The notes: a model not told the origin generated them from the letters alone. Shown: positions 1 through 11,271, counted from the first letter of the stretch. The stretch is 64,000 bases of DNA from Corythucha ciliata (GCA_038030265.1 CM075937.1:37552198-37616197); one strand, 5' to 3'. Numbers and translations: made by a program.

Positions 1-2079
1 TTTCTGATCGCCCAAAAACCATTTGAGATAGGGTTGCCAACTCGAAATCTGCCAAAATCGCTACAAAAATGTCAAAGTCCTTGAGGTGTCGTCATAGAGG
101 GCACTCGCGAAGGACGTGCTTGAGCTCGAACAACTCCAACCACAAGAAGCTCTAATAACCACAAAAAAATTGAAGCACATAGCCATAAGCAGGCTTATGG
201 TTATGGAAGAGCAAAATTGTGGCTGAAACAGCCAAATTCACGAAGTATGTTTTTTCGTTTTTCGACAATTCAGTTTTTAGAATTGGCCAAACCTGTGAAA
301 CTGATTTCAAAAAGAATCAAAGCCATGAAATTTGGGTTATAAATAGCGACATCTACGATACTGAGGTTTTAAGGTTGTCAAATCCGCGAAAAGCTAATTT
401 ACTTAGACATGGGTGCTCGTCTGTGAACGCTGAAAATTGAACGATGCCAATGCATCAGACAAACTGTGAATGCAAAGCTATAACTTCAGTGAACCTCTCC
501 ATTTAGTGACAATAACTAATTTGTTCGGTCGATTTAGCTGTTTGTGGCTGTCTGCCGCGTAAAATTTTACTCCCGACATTGACTATTCAAATAATTATAG
601 CCACGAAATTGCATTATTACTCGGAGCTAACAATCTGAACAATTTTATGTTTCAGATCTAAATATCCTCAAAATTGTCAGTTTCTGGTGTTTATTACCGT
701 GAAAGTACAAGTTTCGTGGCATTTTCTGTTGTGACCATGGAACCCGGGCCAGCATGGACAGCGCCGAAAGTCAGACGTAAAGCCGCAAAGTGGCAACAGT
801 TTGGAGCTAAATATTTGTGAAATTGGAAGTTTCCTGGTTGAATATTCGCGAAATTGCAAGTTTCAGGTCTTAATTTCCGCACAAGTAGCCCAGCAGAAGT
901 TACATCATCAAGAGCTACATACATATGTTTGAATTCTCAAGTTTAGGGGCAAAAACTCAGCAAAATTGCTACTTTGAAATTGTTTTTGTAGTTCAAATGC
1001 CGTAACCCCAGCATTTATGCCACCCACGCGTGAGCTGTACCCGTCATCCGTAAAGCCGTGTTGTACGGCTCGCAGTTTCAGGAGATGAATAACCTGCAAA
1101 ATTGTTGGTTTGGTTGCCAGGGGGGGGGGCGGATAAGAAACTCCCAGGACACAATTGAGAACAAGTAAACGGTGAACTCTGGTTTCTTGGCCCTGTCACA
1201 TCGATAAAGCTGCCCGACTGACTTAGTCAACCTTGAAGTGTGTTAATTTAAGTGCTAGGGGCTGAATCAATCGGTATCGGTTGTTTTAGTTCATTCCCTG
1301 GAAGGGACTTTGCCGGGGTGATCGACTCGGAGCAGCCTTCTCCAGACAGTCGGTGCGCTTTACGCCGTATAACGCATAAAGCCGTATAAAGCAAGCTCAA
1401 TCTAAACCCAATTTATTCAACCAAGGGGGGGGGGGGTCGTCCAGTAGATAAACGTTTTCCTCTGCACTCTTCGCAGTACTAAATAGATAGTTATAGCATC
1501 ACGATTTTTTTTTCCTGGGTGAGCGAGCTGCGGATTATTATTAAAAAAAAAAATGGAACGTTTGATACGGACTGACCTAGTTTTGAGGAGCGTGGTGCAC
1601 GGGGGCCATGATTTGAAGATATTGCATTGGAAAAAGTAAATGGACTACGAGGCTCAAAAAGTTGGGGAATAGGAAAATTTCGCGTTATATTTGCCTATGA
1701 GACTAGCATGAACATGCAGAATAAGCGACAGGGTCATTTGAAAAGGCTAATTTAAGTCGTATAAGGTGGTTTTAACTTGTCGTTTTAACTATTTCATCGT
1801 TGAAGAAACGTTCAATCTTGGCGGTTCCACTCATAATAAGTGACAATTGGCATGGTGTGGGATTTGGGAAGAAAACAACAAAAAAACCTGGCGTAGGAGG
1901 GAGACGAAGCTCATGACTGGGAAATATTTATCGCTATTATTTTGACGTTTTTGTTTCCTTTGTGTAGTTGAAGCTTTCCGGCGAAGTTCACACCTTCGCC
2001 GTTAACAAAGAATGACGAAGCAGTGAAAAATTATTCAAAAAAATGCTAATATTTCGTTTTTTTTGTTTTGTTTATGCAG
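1..2079. other. Upstream noncoding region with degenerate ~30-base repeats
   Basis: No gene is recognised here. From about 660 to 1090 the sequence is a loose tandem series of phrases such as GCGAAATTGCAAGTTTC and GGTCTAAATATCC, a repeat type also seen at 18.5-19.3, 24.0-25.0 and 38.9-39.2 kb. The first exon or exons of the HINT3-like gene, which should carry a CxFC motif in this family, ought to lie upstream of 2080. I could not find them in this stretch or confirm that they lie outside the window. Confidence 0.6.
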
Positions 2080-2544
2080 GATGACAAAGTGGTGGTTTTT
2101 CCCAACATCAAACCGGCGGCGAAACTTCACCTTTTGGTCGTACCCAAAGAACATATTGTCAACGCTAAATGTTTGCGTCCCGAACAAAATGACCTCGGTA
2201 GGATTTTGTGTTTAGTTTTCACTTTTTACTCGTCATTTATTTTGTTTAGTGCAGTATATGATTAATACCGGGAAAAGAATGATCGAAGAACGAAATTTAA
2301 GCTTGAAAGACACTCGTATCGGCTTCCATTGGCCTCCTGTCTATTCGATACCACATTTGCACCTTCACGTCATCTGCCCAATTGAAGATATGAATTTCAT
2401 TTCAAGGATGATCTTCATGGAAAATTCCTGGTGGTTTGTCCGGGTAAGCCCAACGCACTTCTAATTTTTTTTTATTCGTTTAATTGATATAAATATTGTC
2501 TTTGTTCACAGCCGGATTATGTGCTTCATCGTCATGACCAGTGA
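2080..2544 (+). CDS. HINT3: HINT3-like histidine-triad protein, 3' exons
   Basis: Three exons give one reading frame: 2080-2197, 2250-2443 and 2512-2544 (stop TGA). Introns are 52 and 68 bases with GT-AG ends. The 114 visible residues contain the core HIT fold. A strand reads KPAAKLHLLVVPKEHI, then come GFHWPPVYSIPHLHLHVICP with the HxHxH triad HLHLHV and a C-terminal segment ending in FMENSWWFV, all features of HINT3 rather than HINT1. HIT proteins hydrolyse nucleotide phosphoramidates and adenylated substrates, with the histidine of the triad as nucleophile. The N-terminal CxFC zinc-site exon is not identified, so the model is partial at 5'. The gene converges on the ENOSF1-like gene, whose stop lies 277 bases downstream on the other strand. 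Confidence 0.9.
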
Positions 2545-2641
2545 ACAAACCGAATTTCCGCCTTACGTGTGTTTGATTTGACGGGTGACGGGTGGACGTA
2601 AGAAATATGATACACCAAAGAAATATTATTAAAGTGGGTCT

Positions 2642-2647
2642 AATAAA
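2642..2647 (+). promoter_or_regulatory. Polyadenylation signal of the HINT3-like gene
   Basis: AATAAA lies 98 bases after the HINT3-like stop codon, in the gap between the two convergent genes. Confidence 0.55.
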
Positions 2648-2769
2648 CCACAGGGGGAACGCACTCTCTACGGATTGATCTCCGGAAGGGGCCACTAGAC
2701 GTCTCTTAAAGGTTAAGGTCGAGGTGTCATTAGGGAAATGAACTGGATAGGCAGTTATAGAGATACAAC

Positions 2770-2775
2770 TTTATT
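2770..2775 (-). promoter_or_regulatory. Polyadenylation signal of the ENOSF1-like gene
   Basis: AATAAA on the minus strand (TTTATT on plus) lies 47 bases beyond the ENOSF1-like stop codon. Confidence 0.55.
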
Positions 2776-2821
2776 ATAAACTTTGTTAGCAAAAAATTGC
2801 CCTCTGTAACGTTCGGATTTT

Positions 2822-4778
2822 TCAGTCAAGAGTGTGTTTCCCTTGTTTCACCAATTCTTTCCAGACTGATCCATTTGGGTATTCGTGATTCAACAATGTT
2901 TCCTCTTTCATTTCCGTGCTATATCCTGGCTTCTGAAAAAAGCAAAAGTTCCTCCTTTGATTTTCCCTTTATTTTACTGCTTAGTAAATAGTGTTACCGT
3001 TGGTAACACGTAGTGAGCGTTAACAACACGTGCGGGACTAATGAAATGTTCGTGCTGTTGGTCAACAAACTCAATCCATTTCCCGTCACTGCTTCCATTC
3101 AGACAGATGTAGTCCCAAAATTGAAGGTGTTGAACCATTTCACACAGGCCAACTCCTCCAGCGTGAGGGCAAACTTTAACTGTGGGGGAGAAGGGGGGGG
3201 GCAATAAAATTGTACTGAGAGAGTGCAACCAAAACAGAGCTCTTTTTACTTTACCGTTCATTTTTTTCGCCATTAGATACACGGCTAGGATTTCATTTAT
3301 CCCACCGATTCTGGCTGAATCAATTTGACAGTACTGGAGAGCGTCAAGTTGTAAAAATTGTTTGAACATAACCCGGTTAGCCGCCATTTCTCCAGTTGCA
3401 ACGGCGATGCCATACTTTTCCAACGCCTAAATTCGAAGTTCAAAGTCAGAAATACACTATAGACAGATACACTGTAGAATTTTGCCGTTCATACTTTGGA
3501 AATTTTTGCATGCCCGATGACGTCATCCGGCGATGTTGGTTCTTCAATGAATAAAGGTTTGAATTCGGCCAGCTCTGTCATCCAGTCAATCGCTTGATTC
3601 ACGTCCCAAACTTGATTGGCATCGACCATCTAAAAACGATTTAGACACGTTGTTCTTGACATTTGAACAATTTGGAACGCGTTAATTTTACCAGAACGTT
3701 ATTCCATCCGATACAATTTCGCACCATTTTACACCGTCTCTTGTCATTCTCCAGACTCTGGCCAACTTTGATTTTGAACGCTGTAAAGCCCTGGGCCAAA
3801 TATTCTTTGCAGAGTTTCTCGATTTTCTCGTTGGAGTAACCGAGCCATCCTACGGTTGGAAACAATGGAACGCCTAGAGGACAGTTCAATGCTGTGTGGC
3901 CTTACTTAAACCGCACCAACTTGTGTAGTGTAGGCGGGGTAGCCCTTTTGAAGAAGCACTTCAGTCCTTTTTTTTCGATGGGGCAGTTCTTTTTTAAGAA
4001 TTTCAATCGCCTCCTCTTTTGTTACAACGTCGGTGCTTAAAAAAAGGACGAAAAGTTTATCAAATGTGAAAAATTTTTCTTGACATTACACACATGTATC
4101 TGAAGTCTATGACGGAAACAAGTTGTTCAGGTGAGAGCTCGGAAAGTAACTGCCACACTGGTTTACCTTCCAAACGGCCCCAAAGATCCCAAAGAGCGTT
4201 GACAACGGAGGCAGTGGCCAAATGCATGACACCTTTTTCGGGTCCGACCTAAAAGATACGGTGTGATCGTTGCTGTGAGGTGGAATGTGCCCCGTGAAAT
4301 AACTCGTACCCATCTTAGTTGATCGTCGCTTGTTAGCTTTCTCCAAAATCCGGCAAAATCGTCGAATATTTCTGCTAATTTCTTTCCAACGACAAATTTA
4401 GAAAGAGCTCTTACGCCGGCAATAACTACGAACGGACAGTTTTTTGATGGGAGGATTCATGTGTTGAGTGGGTGGGGGGAAGAATTCCAAAGAAAGTGTC
4501 GACGCATCTTACCAACTTCCGTCCCTCGGCCCAGTGTGAAAGTGATGCCGTAGCCTTTCACGTTATTTGACGCACTTAGAATGACATAAGCGGTCGAATA
4601 ATCCGGGTTGACGTGCTGAAAAGACGCGAGCCCGTTAAATTTCTCGTCTTTTTTTTTTTTTTTTTTCTTATCCATTTCGCCGACTTTTTACCATCGCATC
4701 CGTTCCATCCTGCTGCAGTGACGTCGGGAATCGAATATTTTTGACGTCGAGTTCGTCAATTGTGATCGACCGGTTCAT
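2822..4778 (-). CDS. ENOSF1: ENOSF1-like enolase-superfamily (L-fuconate) dehydratase, complete
   Basis: Ten exons, in minus-strand order: 4778-4692, 4615-4513, 4425-4310, 4248-4094, 4035-3917, 3849-3692, 3629-3495, 3426-3255, 3179-2998, 2932-2822. All nine introns are GT-AG and short, and phases join exactly into 445 codons plus stop, close to the roughly 443 residues of human ENOSF1. The protein starts [20 protein letters not shown] and continues with [14 protein letters not shown] and [12 protein letters not shown]. The capping domain is followed by the barrel. Family catalytic features are visible: KxK in FKIKVG, the metal ligands in [13 protein letters not shown] and ATGE, and the catalytic His in [11 protein letters not shown]. 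The last exon ([11 protein letters not shown] to the stop) is short. By family, it dehydrates L-fuconate or a similar acid sugar, using Mg2+. No lesion is seen. Confidence 0.95.
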
Positions 4779-5792
4779 TTTTGCCACACACCGTTTTCTG
4801 CGTTAGTTTCTGGCTTTCAACTGTTTTACTCCTATCTCCTCGGTTTTTGTTACGTAACGAACGTGCACTTTTCTCGTTTTAATTGCTTTTTTTTATCTCT
4901 CTTTATCATTATAAACTCTTTGACCGATTAGTGAATATGAAATGGAATTTTTTAGTAGTGTTTTGTTTGAATCTTTGGAGGGTTAAGCATCAAAGTGTTA
5001 TAGGTACTGAACATTTTCCACAAGTTTTCTTCCTCATTACAACTAAAATAGACGAGTATTTTTCTGAGCAATTGAGAACTTTTTACTCATTGAAATGGTA
5101 AAGATGGCGTTAGTTTGCTTTTATAACAATAATAATAATAATAATAATTGATTTATTGTCAACGTCAACAAGGAGAAGACACCGTCAAAATAAGTACCGC
5201 ATATACAGTGGCGTATCTAGGAACTCATTCTTTTTGTGAAAGAATGCTCCAGCCATTTTGTCAATCACAGTTACCATGCACCCCAGCCCACCTCATGTGA
5301 TGCACCTCAATGTTCTGCCTACAATTTGTGTCCGAGTGCCGAGATGACCACAAATTTGTGTTGCATGCTCTTAAAAACGCAAAGTTGTTTTAAAAAAAAA
5401 ACGTTTACTAGGAAATTTCATGTTCTTCCGTCGACTGGAGGGCGTAGCCAGGAGGTGGGAAGGGTGGACATCTGCCCATTCTTTTTCAACTCGTCTTTGT
5501 TCGAAACCCGCTACACGACCCGGAAACCGTCAACTACTCATCCCTTAAAAACCGGCTGATTAGCATTAAAACTGAACATTTTACCCCTTAATACCAAAAT
5601 ACGAATAATCTTGCAATTCCGCCCGAAAAACAGATTTTTCATATCAGACAAAATTACCATTTTCGCAAAGTCACTTCTCAGCTACAATCGAGAAAAACGC
5701 TAATTCGCGGCGAAAATGAAAATAATAATAAAAAAAATCGCCATTTCACATCTGAAATTGAGGAAATATAAATAAAATTGAGAAAAGTAGTT
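4779..5792. other. Intergenic region with (AAT)n and transposon-end-like scraps
   Basis: This lies upstream of the ENOSF1-like start. A short (AAT)n run sits at about 5128-5148. Phrases such as GTGGCGTATCTAGG near 5212 and GGCGTAGCCAGGAGG near 5450 resemble the ends of hAT-type elements, and similar phrases recur near 25370, 37630 and 62500. No coding region is supported. Confidence 0.5.
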
Positions 5793-6177
5793 TAGTCCAG
5801 TAGATATGTACAATGTACCCGGAAAAAATTCCGAAGTTATTGGAACTTTTACTGGTTGCTCGGGGATGCTGTGGGACGACTCTGTCAAGTTTTCCAACTC
5901 GAGGACCCTGTGCTAACTTGGGGAGAGCCAAAAAACCTCAAAAATTTCGACTTTTTTTTGGGTTTCCCCTCATAACTTCTAAACTAAGCGGTTTTCGACC
6001 AAAATGTTCATTTTTTAAAGTTTTAGAGAATTAAATTTGCTTCAATTTTGTTAAAATACGTTTTTGCTCAAACCCAGTATCAACCGGTACGCAGACGATC
6101 AAAGTTGGATGCATTGTCTCAAAATGAAATAATTTGCCAAAAACGAAGGTTCTGGTCCTCTAACTATCACATACCAT
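5793..6177 (+). repeat. Long inverted repeat, left arm
   Basis: This arm of about 385 bases recurs in inverted orientation at 12009-12396. Shared stretches include AAATTCCGAAGTTATTGG and ACTCTGTCAAGTTTTCC, with scattered substitutions and small indels. The pair flanks the 4.9-kb TIR element at 6434-11340. It may be the two ends of an older palindromic transposon that was later invaded, or two dispersed copies in opposite orientation. Confidence 0.75.
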
Positions 6178-6784
6178 GTAATAGTAAACATTCTTCGTAT
6201 TCTCACATTTTTCTGTCGAAAAAACTGGCATGGGGAAACTTTTTTATCCTTGATTGTGTTTTGTTAAAGCAGATTGCTATTCCAGAGGACGGTACAATGT
6301 CAGTAATATCCCTTTGAAGGAACAAAAACCTCCTCTTCTTCTCGAGGGGAGCTAATTTTTAAAGGAAAAGAGGCTTCCATTGGGCTAGGCCATGCTTATA
6401 GAATGGATTCGTATGGGTGAGACCCAAAATTTTGGGTGAAACTACGTCTAAAGCTGAGTGTAATGCTACCTTCGGATATGTCCTATCTCGATCCATTCAA
6501 GACTTATGATTTTTTTAAAAAATTTAAACAAACAAAACAGTTGTGGTAAGATTCTACCACGACGTGGGGATTTCTTGCTCGGTGGTGAGATTGTTAGGAG
6601 AGGAATAGGAAAAAAATGAACAAATAAAAGTATATCGTCTTTAATTTCTTTCTATTAAAACGGTACTTTCCGAAAGGTTAACGGTATTCAACGATAAAGA
6701 CAAGAAATTAGAATACAACTAATAAAATTGATTAATGGAATTGAAGTGTTTGCAACGACGGATTTGTAAATTGCGGTATTATAA

Positions 6785-6891
6785 CCCATTCTAGTCTTTT
6801 TAAAGAAGACTGTTCACGGCTGCCCCGGAACGGAATAAGAAACAGATTTATAGAGAGGGAGACAGGCAGTACTCACAGTCTAATAAATGGT
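6785..6891 (+). repeat. 107-base direct repeat, copy 1
   Basis: This block is virtually identical to 7291-7397. Both copies start CCCATTCTAGTC and end CTAATAAATGGT, and each is followed by minisatellite. The layout points to a tandem duplication of about 0.5 kb inside the 4.9-kb element. The second copy keeps roughly 170 bases (about 7398-7585) that copy 1 lacks before the shared GCGGGGACTACGTAGAATTA. Confidence 0.85.
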
Positions 6892-6904
6892 CTACAGTCT
6901 AAAC

Positions 6905-7226
6905 GCGGGGACTACGTAGAATTACGCACGGACGAATCAGGACGTAACTATGGGGTGTGGCGTGAAATTACGCACTGACGAACGCAGAAGGCGCTGGCGT
7001 TGATATTGCGTAATATTACGCACGGACGAGACACGATGAAATGACGAACGTTGAAGACACTATTGACGACTGCGTGATACTACGTGTCGACGAACGTAGA
7101 AGACAAGGGTCGTGCTGAGCCTGCGTAAAATTGCGCAGTGACGTACGCTGACGACACTAGTACGGAGACTGCGTACGATTACGTACTGACGAACGTGGAA
7201 GACACTGACACGGAGACTGCGTACGA
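6905..7226 (+). repeat. Degenerate 48-base minisatellite, block 1
   Basis: Units contain TACGCACTGACGAACG, GAAGACACT and GAGACTGCGTACGATTA. The period is 48 bases where units are clean. The uninterrupted sequence GAAGACAAGGGTCG at about 7100-7113 is the empty-site version of the place where the LTR-like insertion sits in block 2. Confidence 0.8.
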
Positions 7227-7290
7227 TTACTTTTAGTTCGATTAATATTAGGACAAATATTTAAAAAACATTTCCTGGTTTATTGGGTAA

Positions 7291-7397
7291 CCCATTCTAG
7301 TCTTTTTAAAGAAGACTGTTCACGGCTGCCCCGGAACGGAATAAGAAACAGATTTATAGAGAGGGAGACAGGCAGTACTCACAGTCTAATAAATGGT
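7291..7397 (+). repeat. 107-base direct repeat, copy 2
   Basis: This is the second copy of the block at 6785-6891 and marks the start of the duplicated segment that contains the LTR-like insertion. Confidence 0.85.
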
Positions 7398-7584
7398 TCG
7401 GGAAGGAGCTCCTTAGAATTCGACCCAACGTACGAAGGTTAATACGGACGGCGAGACAGTTCGTAACAGTTTACACTGATGAACGCAGACGAGGACAGGG
7501 ACGAAGACGACGAAGTTCGACGAGAACGGGGACGACAGGGGTGCGATGGAAATTGAAGACACGACGAAGGTCGAAGATACGGAC

Positions 7585-7789
7585 GCGGGGACTACGTAGA
7601 ATTACGCACGGACGAATCACGACGTAACTAGAGGGGTGTGGCGTGAAATTAGGCACTGACGAACGCAGAAGGCGCTGGCGTTGATATTGCGTAATATTAC
7701 GCACGGACGAGACACGATGAAATGACGAACGTTGAAGACACTATTGACGACTGCGTGATACTACGCGTCGACGAACGTAGAAGACAAGG
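7585..7789 (+). repeat. 48-base minisatellite block 2, left part
   Basis: This is homologous to block 1. It is cut at AAGG (7786-7789), where the LTR-like element begins, and the array resumes after the duplicated AAGG at 9618-9621. Confidence 0.8.
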
Positions 7790-9617
7790 TGTTACCGTGC
7801 AGGCCATTTTAGGGGCCACAGGTAACAAGGTTGTGTGGTGAAAAATAGGAGGATGTGTTCAATCACTGGCTAGGAGGGCATCTTCGTCCTCCGAGTCAAT
7901 GAACATGAGGGGGGGAAGACGATCGTCTTCTTCGTCCTCGTCTGATTCTAGATAATATCGGGGATCGAGGGGAAGAGGAATTCGGCTAAGTTCCGAGTAG
8001 GAATCGGACGAACTGGAGGGCCGTTCGATGTAGTGGAAACGACGCGGGTCTCTGGGAGACAAACGAGTTTTCTCCTGTTTGGTAAGCAGGAGAGGGGAAA
8101 GGGGGAAAGAACTTGAGGATTAAATTGGGGTTCGGCTTTACCCCTAAACCTTTTTAGTTGGGAATTTAAACAACCACAAATTCCACAGCGGGTGATGGTA
8201 TGACAATGGCTACACCTTAAAGGGCGGGCCACAGTTTTCCCAGACGGGGTTTGGTACATGTACGGCTGGTACTGAAGGGGGAAATCGGCTGCGGGGAGTT
8301 CGACCGCACCAAACGCTAAATGGCGTGTAAGTCGGTGGGGAAGGACTCGGGGTTTATTTTTTAAAAAACGTAAGGAAGAACCGGGGAAACCGAGGGGGTC
8401 ACTGCCCGGGGGGGATATCAATGGTGTTGGGGGGACGTATATTATATCGTCGCTGTCCAAATAGACTAATTCCGTGGACAGGGTCCGAGGGGGAAGAAAA
8501 TAATGGGCTTCCAATTTTACCCAGGCCGGAGAGGGGTTGCGGAGGCCGAAGGCGATCCACCGAAACAGGGGCGGTCCTTGAATATAAGCACTTCGGAAAG
8601 GGCAAGGGTAATAACGCCCTTGTGTCTGCCTTACCGGAAAGGCTTTTCGTAATTCCGGTACGAAAGGGAGGATGACTGGGGGTGACACTCTGGATTGACT
8701 TGGGGTCAGACGAGGGACAAAATTTCCCTGAGAATTTAGGCTCTCGGCCATAAAAAGGGAGGCGGTGACGCCCTGATTCTCACCGGAGTAAAAGGAAAAG
8801 ACGACGGGGGGGGGGGAGGAGGAATGAAATTGTACCTGGAGTGAGCAATCCAATAAGACGACGGCGTTCGAGCTCCTGAAAATAAATCCTTTGGACTCTG
8901 GTTGTGGCGAGGCCTAGCAACCAGGGGTTTCGGATGGGGACTCTCGTGGCAACGCCGAGCAAGAGGGGAGTGAACACAACTTTCGTGGCGGGGCCTTGCG
9001 AAATGTTCGGTAGGAACACCCGGGGCAAAGCCTACCGGGTATGATAGGATTGGGAAAAGGGATCTGTGGCTAAGCCTTGCAGTATATTAGGGAAACGACG
9101 GGGTGGAGGAAAATCTTCGGGCATAGCCAACGAAGACGAGAATAGAATAGGATCCCAAAATTATTATGGAAAGAAATGAACAAGGATACAATGTCACTGG
9201 AAAACAAATCGCTTTTAAATACACTTCGGAAAGACTTATTTGACAGGAAGGACGTAAGGGTTTGTCATTAGGGAAGCCGGGGTTTGATTGGGTGCGAAGT
9301 AACAGTGGACAGAATAAATAGAAATGGTTTGTAGGAAGGATCAAGGCAATAGAAAGAATAATTAAAGAATATAGAAGTTTTGGGTGTGAATTGGTGGTTG
9401 AAAGTTTAAGAGGAAGAAAAACGGAAAAGCTTTAAAGAAAAGTTCGGTAGGAGAGTATGGGAAATGATAGATAGAGCGTGTTCATGAAGAGTTTTATTTT
9501 GGTAGGATTGAAGAAAGAAAATATAGTTAATAAGTTGAAAGGTTGGGAGCAGCACCTCCCGGAGAGTTTGTTGAGAAAAAACCCGGAATATTTTAAACTT
9601 GGAGGTGCACCGTGACA
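7790..9617 (-). mobile_element. 1.83-kb LTR-like insertion (solo LTR or TIR element) with 4-base target duplication
   Basis: It begins TGTTACCGTGCA and ends TGCACCGTGACA, whose reverse complement TGTCACGGTGCA matches the start at 10 of 12 positions. The terminal TGT...ACA and a 4-base duplication AAGG (7786-7789, 9618-9621) are what an LTR shows. Block 1 of the same minisatellite provides the empty site (one AAGG), so the boundaries are well supported. There is no gag, reverse transcriptase or integrase inside, so a solo LTR is the simplest reading. A DNA transposon making 4-base duplications is the alternative. It carries the minus-strand ORF below, which sets the strand given here. Confidence 0.7.
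7948..8751 (-). CDS. Unrecognised ORF with a CxxC-x5-CxxC motif inside the LTR-like element
   Basis: From the first ATG at 8751 the frame runs 267 codons, and it is open a further 34 codons upstream. I do not recognise the family. The protein is proline-rich and has a C-terminal cysteine cluster, LRCSHCHTITRCGICGC (C-x2-C-x5-C-x2-C), which could bind zinc. A second frame at 7859-8062 encodes a very acidic tail (SDEDEEDDRLPPL and SEDEDALLASD). It is preceded on the minus strand by a pyrimidine tract and acceptor CCAAACAG. A donor GTAAAG follows the cysteine cluster, but the phases I can see do not join cleanly, so splicing into the acidic tail is only a possibility. It could be an accessory gene of the mobile element or a chance ORF. 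Confidence 0.35.
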   Translation of the reverse strand: MAESLNSQGNFVPRLTPSQSRVSPPVILPFVPELRKAFPVRQTQGRYYPCPFRSAYIQGPPLFRWIAFGLRNPSPAWVKLEAHYFLPPRTLSTELVYLDSDDIIYVPPTPLISPPGSDPLGFPGSSLRFLKNKPRVLPHRLTRHLAFGAVELPAADFPLQYQPYMYQTPSGKTVARPLRCSHCHTITRCGICGCLNSQLKRFRGKAEPQFNPQVLSPFPLSCLPNRRKLVCLPETRVVSTTSNGPPVRPIPTRNLAEFLFPSIPDII

Positions 9618-9621
9618 AAGG

Positions 9622-9976
9622 GTCGTGCTGAGCCTGCGTAAAATTGCGCAGTGACGAACGCTGACGACACTGGTACGGAGACTGCGTACGATTACGCACT
9701 GACGAACGTGGAAGACACTGACACGGAGACTGCGTACGATTACGCATTGACGAACGTGGGCGACACTAGCACTGAGGCTGCGTATAATTACGCACTGCCA
9801 CACGCTGACGACGCTGGTACTGAGTCTGCGTATGATTACGCATTGACGAACGTGGGCGACACTAGCACTGAGGCTGCGTATAATTACGCACTGCCACACG
9901 CTGACGACGCTGGTACTGAGTCTGCGTATGATTACGCACTGACGAACGTGGAAGACACTGACGTTGAAATTGCGTA
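9622..9976 (+). repeat. 48-base minisatellite block 2, right part
   Basis: The 48-base units here are cleaner than in block 1 and stay open in frame, spelling 16-residue units of the type TNVEDTDTETAYDYAL with variants (TNVGDTSTEAAYNYAL, PHADDAGTESAYDYAL). Two adjacent unit types alternate, suggesting a 96-base higher-order unit. No start signal, splice context or family is seen, so I treat this as a repeat rather than a gene. Decayed units continue to about 10130. Confidence 0.8.
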
Positions 9977-10575
9977 AACTCACGCACTGGTAATACGATA
10001 GAAACGATGACCCGCAGCGAGGAGGACACGGAACTGCGCAAACATACACACTGGTAAGAAGACGAAACGGCAACACACGGCGAGAGACCAACTAAACTGC
10101 GTAATCGTACACTTACACGTACCGACAACAGCTCGTTCACACGAAACCGACTCAACTGGTACTACTTATCCCTACCACCGGGATCTCAAGTATGACTGGA
10201 GTCTGAATTACTCCCCGAGATGGTTCACGAGCGACTGATCACTTGCCTTCCGTTTCATGTGGGGACGTGGGAGTTAGGAGATAGCTGCGAAGGAATGGTG
10301 GGGACGTGTCGAGGGAAGGGGCGCGCACACTATTCTTTATCTACCACGAATCAATATTATAACCGCTTTGTCTTTATTAATTATGGCGTGATTATTATGT
10401 TACGGTTAACTACAAAATCTTGGGGACGGTCTGTTTACCTTTACATATTGCTAACTAAGCTAACATATTTTTACAAAACTACAACTATGATTATACTATA
10501 ACTACCTATATCTACAAATATAACAAAAAAAAAAAAAAACACAAAAAGGAAGGGGGGGAAGGGTGGCCCTTCACA

Positions 10576-11271
10576 CAGTGATTGATTTCAAAAATCCCAA
10601 TTTTATCTGCTTATATCGCACCTGATCCAAACTTTCATGACAGTTTCAGAATCTACGGAAAATTTATATTAGGATAGAGGCTATGTCATTGCTTAAAAGC
10701 ATCATCAACTCCTAAGAATCTGGTCTTTTGTCATAGATTCACGAAAACTCCAAAATTTGTACGATTTCCAAACCATTGCTGTACCCAAACGGTTTTCTTC
10801 GGATGGCGATGCATCACAATAACGTCTCCTTCTTCTAAGCTTTGTTATGGTGTATTCATATTTCATGTTACCACTGAGGTTTATCTCGATAACGTCGCGA
10901 GAATGTACAAAAACGGCGTTTTCTACAGGAGAAGTGACAATTTCTCACGACGTTATCGCGAGAAACGTCAGTGGTAACATAAAAAGTGAATACACCATAA
11001 CGAAGCTTAGAAGATGGAGGCGTAATTGTGATGCATCGCCAGCCTGTGAAGGAAGCCGCTTAGGTACAGCAATGTTTTGGAAAACGTAAAATTATGGAGT
11101 TTTCGTCAATCCATGACAAAAGGTCAGATCCTTAGGAGTTGATGATGCTTTTAAGCATGACATAGCCTCTATCCTAATGGAAATTTTTCGTAGATTCTGA
11201 AACTGTCATCAACGTTATGCACCAGGTGCAATATAAACAGAGAAATATAGGATTTTAGAACGCAATTACTG
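10576..11271. repeat. 0.7-kb near-perfect palindrome (foldback element)
   Basis: Two arms of about 340 bases read as inverted copies around a centre near 10916, with almost no loop. Outer ends are CAGTGATTG on the left and CAATTACTG on the right. Internal matches include AGCATCATCAACTCCTAAG / CTTAGGAGTTGATGATGCT and TCTACGGAAA / TTTTTCGTAGA. No clear target duplication is visible. It lies near the right end of the 4.9-kb element and is probably a separate foldback MITE or part of its subterminal structure. Confidence 0.8.

Noticed and set aside
1540..2060. Search for the first HINT3 exon
   Set aside because: No CxFC-encoding frame with a suitable donor was found; the only short ATG frame (about 1553-1640) has no resemblance to HINT3.
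9432..10091. 219-codon minus-strand frame
   Set aside because: It is the antisense reading of the 48-base minisatellite and adjoining element sequence; the regular units explain the open frame.
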